A stretch of 64,000 bases of DNA from Rhodobacterales bacterium HKCCE2091 (GTDB taxonomy: Bacteria > Pseudomonadota > Alphaproteobacteria > Rhodobacterales > Rhodobacteraceae), in assembly GCA_015689685.1 (NCBI GenBank), contig WVSL01000018.1, positions 22,129 through 86,128 of the forward strand, given 5' to 3'. Numbering within the stretch: position 1 is the stretch's first letter; the number at the start of each line of letters is the position of its first letter. The translations under genes and the position numbers were made by a program. Below the pieces are notes generated by a model. The model ran no database searches. It was not told the DNA's origin and saw only the letters and a program-made list of their open reading frames with translations. Below, in pieces: positions 46,273-53,801 of this stretch.

Positions 46273-46578
46273 ATGGTACAGTCGAGTTCACGAAGCGCGG
46301 GGGAAGAGTGGGGCCCTTGGATCCTTCACGATGGCAAGGGCTGTCCCCTCAGGCCCGGAACGATCGCCGAGGTGGTCAGCGAAGACGGTTTCGGCTTCGC
46401 CATGTCCAGCATCGCGGTGGTGATGGGCGGGTCGTACTCGTCCTGGGACTGGCGGTTCTACCCGGAACTCAAGAAGATCATCCGCTATCGCGAGAAGCGG
46501 CCAAAGGGCCTGCAGATGCTCGAACAGTCCCTGAAAGAAAAGTCGCGGGCACCCCGCAAGCCCGCTTCGGTCGACTGA
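46273..46578 (+). CDS. Conserved-looking small hypothetical protein
   Basis: This 101-aa protein starts MVQSSSRSAGEEWGPWILHDG and is rich in Trp, Gly and basic residues, with a possible beta-rich middle (GFAMSSIAVVMGGSY) and a Lys/Arg-rich tail. AGG about 7 nt upstream supports the ATG at 46273; a GTG one codon earlier is possible. No family recognised. It lies 117 bp after the cassette on the same strand. Confidence 0.6.
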   Translation: MVQSSSRSAGEEWGPWILHDGKGCPLRPGTIAEVVSEDGFGFAMSSIAVVMGGSYSSWDWRFYPELKKIIRYREKRPKGLQMLEQSLKEKSRAPRKPASVD

Positions 46579-46767
46579 CACGGCCAGGTGTCGGGCACGG
46601 CCGCACCGAGCGTCGGACGTCCGCGGCTCCTGCTCAAGGCGCGGTTTCACCGCTCGCTCGGCGTCGCGCTTTCCGCGTCGCCGTTCAGACCTGCTGCACG
46701 ACGGCATGAGCGGCCGGTCCGGACCAAAGTCGGTGGTGCGGTCAGGGGCAGGTGGTAGGATCGCGCC

Positions 46768-48165
46768 ATGACTCTGACCGCTTCCCTGGCATCGGTCGGG
46801 ACCGGATGGTCGCTGCCGCTCCGGTTCCTCGCGTCCGGTATCGTCGTCATGTCGGCCGCGGCCTTCGCTGTCGGCTCCTGGGTGTCGTCGCGGATCGAGC
46901 AGGGGGTGGTGAACAGCTCGGCCTCGGCAGCAGCGGACTACGTCGAGACCTTCGTCGCGCCGCTGGCCGAGGATTTCCAGACCGACGCGGAGCTATCGGA
47001 CCCGGTGCGGCGGGCGCTGGAGGAGCTGTTCGCCGCCCCCGCCGTCGCCGAACGCGTGGTGTCCTACAAGATCTGGCGGCCCGGCGGGCGGATCCTGATG
47101 GCGTCCGACCCCGCGATCATCGGCCGAACGTTCCCCGAGGGCGACGATCTCGTGACCGCCTGGAGCGGCACGGTCGCGGCCTCGTTCGAGGATTTCGGGG
47201 ACGAGGAGGATGCGAACGAGGCCTCGCTCGGCATCCCGCTCCTGGAGGTCTACAGCCCGGTCCATGCCTACTACTCCGGCGAAGTGGTCGCGGTGGTGGA
47301 GTTCTACGAGAACGGCACCGCGCTGGCCCACGATCTCGCCCGCGCCCGGCTCACGAGCTGGCTTGTCGTCGGTTCGGCCTTCTTCGCCAGTGGGCTTCTG
47401 CTCTACGGCGTCGTCGCGGCGGGGGGGCGCACGATCGACCGCCAGCGGCGTCTCCTCGAACGCCAGCTGCATGACAGCAAGCGCATGACCGAACTGAACG
47501 CGGAGCTGCGGCAGCGGGTGGTTTCGGCCGCGGCCCGCGCCTCGGCCCAGGCCGAGCGGACGCTGCGCCGCGTCGGCAGCGACCTGCACGACGGTCCGGC
47601 ACAACACCTCGCGCTGGCCGCCCTGCGGCTCGAAGGGCTGATCGGTCGCGCGGGCGGCAGCGGAGAGGACGAACGCGCCGTGCGCGGGGCGCTCGACCAG
47701 GCCCTGGCCGAGATCCGGGCGGTATCGCGCGGCCTGACCCTGCCCGAACTCGATGGGCTCGACATCGACGCGGTGATCGCGAGGGCGGTACAGGAACACC
47801 GCAACCGGTCCGACATGGCGGTCGCGCTCACCGGTTCCGCGCCGCCGGGCGCGCGGCTCGACTACGCCCGCAAGCTCTGCGCCTACCGCTTCCTGCAGGA
47901 GGCACTGTCGAACGCGGCGCGTCATGCCGGGGTCGGCGGGGTCGAGGTGGCGGTCGCGGGCACCGCGCAGGGTCTCGAAATCGCCGTGAACGACGATGGC
48001 ACCGGGTTCGATGCCGCCAGCGCGCTGCGCCTGCGCGAGGATGGCGGGCAGGGGCTGCAAGGTCTCAGCGACCGGGCCATCAGCATCGGCGGGTCGCTCA
48101 CCATCGACAGCGCGCCCGGCGCCGGCACGCGCATCACCCTCATCCTGCCACTGGGAGATCTCTAG
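46768..48165 (+). CDS. NarL-type sensor histidine kinase
   Basis: This 465-aa membrane kinase has a first helix at about 17-38, an extracytoplasmic sensor domain of about 150 residues, a second helix at about 190-212 and a coiled segment. The HisKA_3 dimerisation box holds the phosphorylated histidine H274 in GSDLHDGPAQHL. The HATPase_c domain has NDDGTGFDA and GQGLQGLSDRA. The ATG at 46768 follows TAGGA. The response regulator starts 3 nt after the stop. The signal is unknown. Confidence 0.93.
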   Translation: MTLTASLASVGTGWSLPLRFLASGIVVMSAAAFAVGSWVSSRIEQGVVNSSASAAADYVETFVAPLAEDFQTDAELSDPVRRALEELFAAPAVAERVVSYKIWRPGGRILMASDPAIIGRTFPEGDDLVTAWSGTVAASFEDFGDEEDANEASLGIPLLEVYSPVHAYYSGEVVAVVEFYENGTALAHDLARARLTSWLVVGSAFFASGLLLYGVVAAGGRTIDRQRRLLERQLHDSKRMTELNAELRQRVVSAAARASAQAERTLRRVGSDLHDGPAQHLALAALRLEGLIGRAGGSGEDERAVRGALDQALAEIRAVSRGLTLPELDGLDIDAVIARAVQEHRNRSDMAVALTGSAPPGARLDYARKLCAYRFLQEALSNAARHAGVGGVEVAVAGTAQGLEIAVNDDGTGFDAASALRLREDGGQGLQGLSDRAISIGGSLTIDSAPGAGTRITLILPLGDL

Positions 48166-48168
48166 GCC

Positions 48169-48807
48169 ATGGCAATCCGCATCGTGCTCGCCGACGACCA
48201 CCCGATCTTCCGCGACGGGCTGGTGCATTCGATCACCGAGACGGGCGAGTTCGAGGTCGCGGGCGTCGGCGCCTCGGCCGAGGACGCCGTGCTCCTGGCC
48301 GAGACGCACCGCCCGGACGTGGCGCTTCTGGACATGTCGATGCCCGGCGGCGGCGTGGCGGCGGCGCAGGCGATCTCGCGCGCGGGCACGGCGCGGCACA
48401 TCGCCATGCTCACCGTCTCGGAGGATGACCGGGATGTTGCAGCCGCGCTCGATGCGGGCGCGATCGGCTATGTCCTCAAGGGCGTTTCGGCGGGGGAGCT
48501 GCGCCGCATCCTCGGGCGGATCGCGCGCGGGGAGGCCCACGTGACGCCCGCGCTCGCGGCGCGGATCCTTCGGGTGATGAACGCGCCGAAACCGCGCGAG
48601 AAGGACCCGATCGAAACCCTCACGAAGCGCGAGGAGGAGATCCTGCGCCGCGTCGCGCGCGGCCTGTCCAACCGCGAGATCGCGGACGAGCTGTCGCTGC
48701 GGGAGAAGACGATCAAGCATTACATGACCGAGATCCTCGACAAGCTGCACGCCCGCAACCGGGTCGAGGCCGCGATCATCGCGCACAAGGCCTGGCAGGG
48801 GGACTGA
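48169..48807 (+). CDS. LuxR/NarL-type response regulator
   Basis: This 212-aa protein has a receiver domain with the acidic pair D9/D10, phosphoacceptor D55 in VALLDMSMPGG and the switch Thr/Lys region (LTVSEDD, YVLKGVSAGEL). It ends in a LuxR helix-turn-helix: LTKREEEILRRVARGLSNRE, then IADELSLREKTIKHY. It is phosphorylated by the kinase encoded 3 nt upstream. Possible targets are the two Asp-rich exported proteins downstream or the GTPase cassette upstream; both are inferences from proximity. Confidence 0.95.
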   Translation: MAIRIVLADDHPIFRDGLVHSITETGEFEVAGVGASAEDAVLLAETHRPDVALLDMSMPGGGVAAAQAISRAGTARHIAMLTVSEDDRDVAAALDAGAIGYVLKGVSAGELRRILGRIARGEAHVTPALAARILRVMNAPKPREKDPIETLTKREEEILRRVARGLSNREIADELSLREKTIKHYMTEILDKLHARNRVEAAIIAHKAWQGD

Positions 48808-48813
48808 CCGGGC

Positions 48814-49554
48814 CTATTCCGCCAACGCACCGAGCCGGTCGCGGTCGGCATCGGTGGCCGGTCGCGACACGACCGGGTTGCCGTAGCGGTCCGTCGAGAC
48901 GTAGCGCCCGCCCGTCACCGCTTCCATCCATCCGTTGGAATAGGTGACCGTGACATCGCGGCCGCGGATCTCGATCCTGACCGGGCGCACCCTGCCGCCG
49001 CTGGAACCGTCGAGGTGCAACGCGAACGCCGAGGCAATGGCGCGGAGACGGACGAGATCGGCGCCGTGGGCGCGGCGGGTTCCGGTGACGGTGCCGTCCG
49101 CGGATCGCCGGATCAGCATCCCGTCTCGGACCTGCTCGCGCGAGCCGTCGCGGTAGGTCACCTCGATGCCGGAGGCGGAAACCTCCGCCGTCACCGCGTC
49201 GTCGCGGCCGGTTCCCGCGGCACCGCCACTTCCGCCACCCGATCCGCCGCCGGTCCCCGATCCCGACCTGTCGCCGCCGGACCCCGGCCCGCTGTTGTCG
49301 TCCCCCGATCCGTGGCCGCTACGGTCGTCCTCGTCCTCGTCCTCATCCTCGTCGTCGTCGTCGCGGTCGCCGGACCCGTCATGCCCGGACCCGCTTTCCG
49401 CCTGCGCGGCGGCGAGGCCGGCAAAACCCGTCGCGAAGCGGACGGGGGCGGACAGGGCCAACGCGAAAAGGATCGCGGCAAGCGCGAAGCGCACCGAGCG
49501 GGACGGGCGCGGGAGGCGGCGAGGGGCGGGGTACGCGGTCGTCGTGGGGGGCAT
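48814..49554 (-). CDS. Exported Asp/Ser/Gly-rich protein with a C-terminal globular domain
   Basis: This 246-aa protein starts at the ATG at 49554 (MPPTTTAYPAPRRLPRPSRS), followed by a hydrophobic signal segment (RFALAAILFALALSAPVRF). Then comes an acidic low-complexity tract (DRDDDDEDEDEDEDD) and Gly/Ser repeats. The last 130 residues form two repeated beta-type units: GIEVTYRDGSREQVRDG and the related DVTVTYSNGWMEAVTGGRY. The tract suggests calcium or other cation binding. The gene converges on the response regulator. I do not recognise the family, and the start is uncertain. Confidence 0.7.
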   Translation of the reverse strand: MPPTTTAYPAPRRLPRPSRSVRFALAAILFALALSAPVRFATGFAGLAAAQAESGSGHDGSGDRDDDDEDEDEDEDDRSGHGSGDDNSGPGSGGDRSGSGTGGGSGGGSGGAAGTGRDDAVTAEVSASGIEVTYRDGSREQVRDGMLIRRSADGTVTGTRRAHGADLVRLRAIASAFALHLDGSSGGRVRPVRIEIRGRDVTVTYSNGWMEAVTGGRYVSTDRYGNPVVSRPATDADRDRLGALAE

Positions 49555-49646
49555 TGTCACATCCGAAAGGCCCGGGAACACCGGGCGCGGGTCGCACGGG
49601 CTCGCGTGGCGCGCCGGGCAGTCCGCCGGCGCGCCGAACCTTGGCA

Positions 49647-49991
49647 TCAGAGGGAGCATTCCGCGTGCTCGGCGATGTCGCCGGCGTCGTCGCAGCCGGA
49701 TCCGCCGGGGATGCGCGGCCGGTCGCGGCCCGAATTGCTGTCCCTGTCGTCGTCGCGCCCCCCGCGGCCTCGGCTGTCGTCGTCGTGGTCGTCGTCGCGC
49801 CCACGGCCACCGTGATCGTCGTCGGACTCGTGGTCATCGTCGTCATCCCCGCCGCGGCGAAGGTGAACGGCCTTGTCGTGGTGGCCGGCCTGGAGGCGAT
49901 CGGGGCCGGGCGCGGAAATCGCGGCAGCGGGGGCGAGCGTGCCGAGCGCAATCGCGAGCGCGGCGGCGGCGGTCAGGGTGTGGAAGGTCAT
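49647..49991 (-). CDS. Exported Asp/His/Arg-rich low-complexity protein
   Basis: This 114-aa protein has a signal peptide (MTFHTLTAAAALAIALGTLA..AAISA) and a tail of repeated Asp-Asp-Asp/His/Arg/Gly units (GGDDDDDHESDDDHGGRG and similar), ending with two cysteines in GSGCDDAG and AEHAECSL. GGAGA lies 8 nt before the ATG at 49991. It is in tandem with the Asp-rich gene at 48814-49554 and likely shares its promoter. Metal binding or an envelope polyelectrolyte is plausible; the family is not recognised. Confidence 0.65.
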   Translation of the reverse strand: MTFHTLTAAAALAIALGTLAPAAAISAPGPDRLQAGHHDKAVHLRRGGDDDDDHESDDDHGGRGRDDDHDDDSRGRGGRDDDRDSNSGRDRPRIPGGSGCDDAGDIAEHAECSL

Positions 49992-50333
49992 GTCGTGTCT
50001 CCGGGGTTGGACGTTGAAGATGCCCCGATCCTGCACCCGCAGAGCGCCCGCCGGACCGGACCGCGGCCCGGCGATGGTTCCGCCCATGGTCCGACAGCGG
50101 CGCGACCAATGGCTTGAAGCGGCGGGTCTTCGGCGCTGCGCCGATGATCTCCCGGGACATTCTTAGGGGCAGGGTTCGCTATCGTGGCCCTGGTCCGGAT
50201 GGGGGAGCGCCCGGAGTGGATTCAAGCTGCACGGGACAGGCCTGGACCCAGGCGGTCGATACAAGCGGAGTGTCGTGAAATATCGCGCGGTCCCGCCTCC
50301 CGCTGTTAAGCCCGTGGAGAACTACAGCCCGTG
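49992..50333. other. Intergenic region ahead of the accessory island
   Basis: No gene, repeat or RNA is recognised here. The region begins with the promoter side of the Asp-rich gene and changes towards lower GC near 50270-50330. It could hold the boundary between core and accessory DNA. Confidence 0.4.
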
Positions 50334-50506
50334 ATGGCCGTGCCGTTCCCATTCCCGCCCGATGACGCCCCCAAGCAAGCGCCGTCGATAATCTGGCCGA
50401 CGCCCTAAAATGGGTGCGCACCCTTGCTCGGGACGTGCGCTACGGCCGTTGGGACCGCGACGTGCTCGACAGGATAGAACGGATGGTGGAGCGTCTAAGG
50501 GGCTAG
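50334..50506 (+). pseudogene. Small gene split by a frameshift
   Basis: ATG at 50334 opens MAVPFPFPPDDAPKQA and then runs out of frame to a stop at 50406. In the -1 frame, from about 50381, a coherent sequence continues (VDNLADALKWVRTLARDV, then RYGRWDRDVLDRIERMVERL) to TAG at 50504-50506. Loss of one G near 50380 (GCG-GCC to GCGCC) would explain it. The restored product would be about 57 aa with an amphipathic helix. Function unknown. Confidence 0.45.
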
Positions 50507-50620
50507 GCGATCCAGTGTTGGCCAGTGCAGCGAAGCCCTGCTATGAGCCCATACTTGTGCTCATTATTGGGCGGAGGATAACTCGTTCAGTCTCGGTGAG
50601 CACAGAGGCAAGATAAGAAC

Positions 50621-51193
50621 TTGAAGCAGCGAAACCTCATTTTCTACAGCACATCTATATGGCTGCTGGTGACAGTCTTTTCAGGAGCCTACTTTCTGTT
50701 CAGATCCACGCTTCCCAACGCAGATGCGGTCCACGTGTCCGACCCCATCTTTCTGAGTGTGTTTGCGGAGCATTTCGAGCCTGGGCGGGTGAGCACGATC
50801 TGGTTGGACGAACGTCCGATCACCGTCTGGCGAAGGGACTTCGATCAGAAGGTACGGTCGCTCGAACAGCTCGGCCTTACGACCGAGTTGCACGAGAGGA
50901 TTTTGGGAGAGATCAGAGATAGGGAAGAATTCGAGATCGAACCGGGACAAGTGGTGCAATTCGAGTGGTTCGTCGCGAGCCCGGTGAACACCGGAGGCAG
51001 CGGCTGCCTGGTAATGCCGGAAAGCGGGGCCGTTGATGGCTTCTTCGACCCATGCGAATCCGTTCATTTCGATCTGTGGGGCCGAGTTCGGCGAGGGCCA
51101 TCGGAGACTGATCTTTTCGTCCCGCCATGGGTATTTTCAGATGATCGCCGACTCATCATTGTCGATATCCGAGATGCCCCGGTGATACGATAG
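50621..51193 (+). CDS. Hypothetical single-pass membrane protein
   Basis: This 190-aa protein has one N-terminal hydrophobic helix (FYSTSIWLLVTVFSGAYFLF) and a larger hydrophilic domain after it. A TTG start at 50621 is preceded by AGAGGCAAG; no better start exists before the helix. Codon use and GC are lower than in the flanking core DNA, which suggests transfer. No family recognised. Confidence 0.55.
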   Translation: MKQRNLIFYSTSIWLLVTVFSGAYFLFRSTLPNADAVHVSDPIFLSVFAEHFEPGRVSTIWLDERPITVWRRDFDQKVRSLEQLGLTTELHERILGEIRDREEFEIEPGQVVQFEWFVASPVNTGGSGCLVMPESGAVDGFFDPCESVHFDLWGRVRRGPSETDLFVPPWVFSDDRRLIIVDIRDAPVIR

Positions 51194-51733
51194 AGGCGCA
51201 ACTGTCTTAGAGTCGGTCCGATCGACAGGCAGAATTGTCCGCCTAGCAGACGTTCAGGTCGTCAACCTGCGACAACCTGACTCGCCCCACAAGGGCCAGT
51301 GGCTACAGTCTGGCTACACGGGAAGCCGCGCCGACACGACAGGCCGAGAGGGCCTAGCCTAGTTGCTTGGTCTTTTGGATTTGATTGGCTCCGGCGGTAG
51401 GGGCCCCTCCGCGCAGCCAAGTCCCGTTGATTCCAAAGGAATTTCCGACGCGACCGTGCACCGGCTCCGGAAAGACTCCGAGAAGTGCCCGGAGTCGTGT
51501 CGTACTTCGGGCACCAGATCAAGCACCATCAGCAGCCTCGCGCGGCAAGCCGTGGAACGGACGGCGGAGGTCGCCTTGCCGATGCACGCCGAGATGGTCG
51601 CGGCTCCATGCAGGCACCGCGTCCCGGACCAGCATTTCGAGCAGCGACGCGAAGGGGCTGTTTGTTGCGATGCAGCCCTTTGGGCCGCCATGTGACGTCT
51701 GATCTGGTCCCTATATGCCTGTCCGGAGGGCGA
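51194..51733. other. Gene-poor stretch in the accessory island
   Basis: Several short frames overlap here (for example around 51360-51700 on both strands) but none has recognisable content, a good ribosome-binding site and consistent codon use. It could contain decayed gene remnants. No tRNA, attachment repeat or insertion sequence was recognised. Confidence 0.4.
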
Positions 51734-52243
51734 CTAAAACGGCAACCCGATCAGGATCCGGACCAGGGAGAGTGCGCCGAGCGGCGAGACGGCTTCCTCG
51801 AAAAGCGTGTCTGTTACGGCGCTCTCCAAGGCGGCGTTCTCGATCCCGGCATCGATGACGAGGTCTGAACCCATCTGGGCGGCAACCTCGGAGGTTACCG
51901 CGAAGGCGATCTCCGGATCCTCCTCCATCGCACCGGTCACGTAGCTCACGGAATCTGTGGCCTTCAGCTGTATCTCCGTCGTGCCATCGACCCCCCCGAA
52001 CAGCATGACATCCGTGCCGGGGTGGTTGGTGGCTTCGAAAAGGCTGGTGGTGATCCCGCTCATTTCGAGAGCGTCCACTTATTCCTGCTCGAAAAGAATT
52101 CCCTTGATATGGTTCGAATGTCCCAGGATGTCTGTTGTCTCGATGGCGTCGAAATAAGCCGTGATTTCATCACCTGATGCAAACTCCAGCTCCCTGTAAC
52201 CACGCCGGACAGCATCGAAAACATCATCAGGGACGATTTCCAT
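51734..52243 (-). pseudogene. PD-(D/E)XK-like nuclease gene interrupted by an in-frame TAA
   Basis: ATG at 52243 opens 54 codons (MEIVPDDVFDAVRRGYRELE to GILFEQE), followed by TAA at 52079-52081. The same frame then continues for 114 codons from a GTG (VDALEMSGITTSLFEA). The join reads FEQE-stop-VDAL, where Tyr would be natural. The second part has TNHPGTDVMLF and TEIQLKAT, a D-x-n-Q-x-K pattern of PD-(D/E)XK nucleases. The ATG overlaps the stop of the ankyrin gene (TAATG), so the two are coupled, perhaps as effector and immunity protein. The nuclease identity is inference. Confidence 0.55.
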
Positions 52244-53346
52244 TACTGACCACCGAATTCCTTCAGAACGGTCTTAGTGGGCGACGCCGGGCCAGAAAAG
52301 GAAGGCGCGATGAGATAAGGCATAAAACCTCTTGCATTCTTGCGATTGGGGTCTGCGCCATACTCGAGCAGCAGTCTGACCGTTTCCACGTGGTGCTCTT
52401 GGCTGGCGAGCATCAATGCCGTGTGCGATGCGTCTCCCAGCTGATCGACTGATGCACCCGCCTCAAGCAGGACCTTGCACAGGTCCGAGCGACCATACAA
52501 CGCAGCGACATGAAGTGCGGCCCATTTCGGCCCTTTGACATTCACGGAAGCACCGCGTTCGACAAGCTGGACCGCCGCAGCATATTGCGCATTCATGATC
52601 GCGCTCACCAGGGCCGGGTTACCCTTGGTGTCGCGGATGTTCACGTCCGCGCCAGCGTTCAGGATCAGATCGAGGATGGCGAGGTCGCCACGCGCGATGG
52701 CCAGAATGAGGAGCGGTTCCCCATCGCCTGTTCCGATATTTACACTGACGCCGTCTGAAATCAGGGACGCGACGACATCCGTGGAGCCGTGTTCGTAGGC
52801 AGACAAAAGGGCGGCCTCGCGGTATTTCTCACCGAACTTCGCGCCATTCGCAGTCAGAAGCTGTACGATTTTGACATGGTTCTTGAAGAACGCTCCGGTA
52901 ATCGCGTTCCAGCCGTCATTGCTGCAAACGTGAATATCGGCGCCCTTGTCGATCAGGAACTCGACGACGTTCTCGCGCCCTTTGATTGCGGCCCAGATGA
53001 GTGGCGTCCAGCCATTCTGATCCCGAATGGAAATCTCGGCGCCATTGCTCAACATGTGCTCGGCCAAGTCGGAATACTCATTTTCTAACGCCAGGACGAT
53101 CGGGCTTTTGCTTTTTCCCGCGGCTGCATTCGGATCCGCACCTGCGTCGAGAAGGCGCGCAGCGATGTCGGTGTAGCCGAGTTCTATCGAGACCCTGAGA
53201 GGTAGGCCGTCCCTGGCGTCCGGATCCAAATCCGGGTGTTCCGATACCTGCAAGGCGCGCTTCTTGAGGCCTTTCTGCAAGGCTTCAACGAACTCAGCTG
53301 CGGAGTCCTCACTTCGGGTCGAGCCGGCATCAGTATCCAACCGCAC
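52243..53346 (-). CDS. Ankyrin-repeat protein
   Basis: This protein of about 367 aa consists of roughly nine ankyrin repeats, for example GWTPLIWAAIKGRENVVEFL and HTALMLASQEHHVETVRLLL, each with the LLDAGADPN- or LIDKGADIH-type turn. No signal peptide or membrane helix is seen. GAGGAG lies only 2 nt before the GTG at 53346 but 8 nt before the in-frame TTG at 53340, so the latter may be the real start. It is coupled to the interrupted nuclease-like gene. Ankyrin proteins often act as immunity proteins beside toxins; that role here is inference. Confidence 0.8.
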   Translation of the reverse strand: MRLDTDAGSTRSEDSAAEFVEALQKGLKKRALQVSEHPDLDPDARDGLPLRVSIELGYTDIAARLLDAGADPNAAAGKSKSPIVLALENEYSDLAEHMLSNGAEISIRDQNGWTPLIWAAIKGRENVVEFLIDKGADIHVCSNDGWNAITGAFFKNHVKIVQLLTANGAKFGEKYREAALLSAYEHGSTDVVASLISDGVSVNIGTGDGEPLLILAIARGDLAILDLILNAGADVNIRDTKGNPALVSAIMNAQYAAAVQLVERGASVNVKGPKWAALHVAALYGRSDLCKVLLEAGASVDQLGDASHTALMLASQEHHVETVRLLLEYGADPNRKNARGFMPYLIAPSFSGPASPTKTVLKEFGGQ

Positions 53347-53801
53347 ATCTCCTCTTTCTTGCGTGTCGTTGCGTCAACGAATGTGACGTTGCAAGTCTAT
53401 TGGCAAGGCCCGCTTCGTCCGCCGAGAGATCTTGAATGTCGCCCCTGCGAACACATGGGCGTCTGCTTCCGGGAGGAGGCCCGATCGGTCGGCTTGCCAA
53501 GAGTTCGAGATCGTCGCGATGAAAGGTGCGCCTCGGACGCGCGCGACGCCGATCAGTCATCGACGGTCTGCTTCGGCATCGTCCCGACAGTCATGCACCC
53601 GTCGCAGGATAGCCTTCTCCAGTCATGGTTCGCGTCCAAACAGACGCGCACAATCGGGAATGTGCAAGAGATATGGAAGCCCTGCATTTGGAAATTCATC
53701 GTTGCGGTCTTGATGGCCACGGAGTGCGACGTGAGTGAAAATGCTTCTTGCGTCTTCTCGGCACCGAAGACAGGATCGAGCGCAGGGGCAGGAAGATAAG
53801 A
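53347..53801. other. Divergent promoter region between the ankyrin gene and druH
   Basis: No supportable gene lies in these 455 bp; the short frames that cross it lack recognisable content. It must carry the promoters of the ankyrin gene (leftward) and of the druH-druE operon (rightward). No clear operator or promoter pair was found. Confidence 0.45.

Noticed and set aside
53236..53799. Possible 187-codon gene between the ankyrin gene and druH
   Set aside because: It overlaps the start of the ankyrin gene and has poor codon use and no family features; the interval is better explained as a divergent promoter region.
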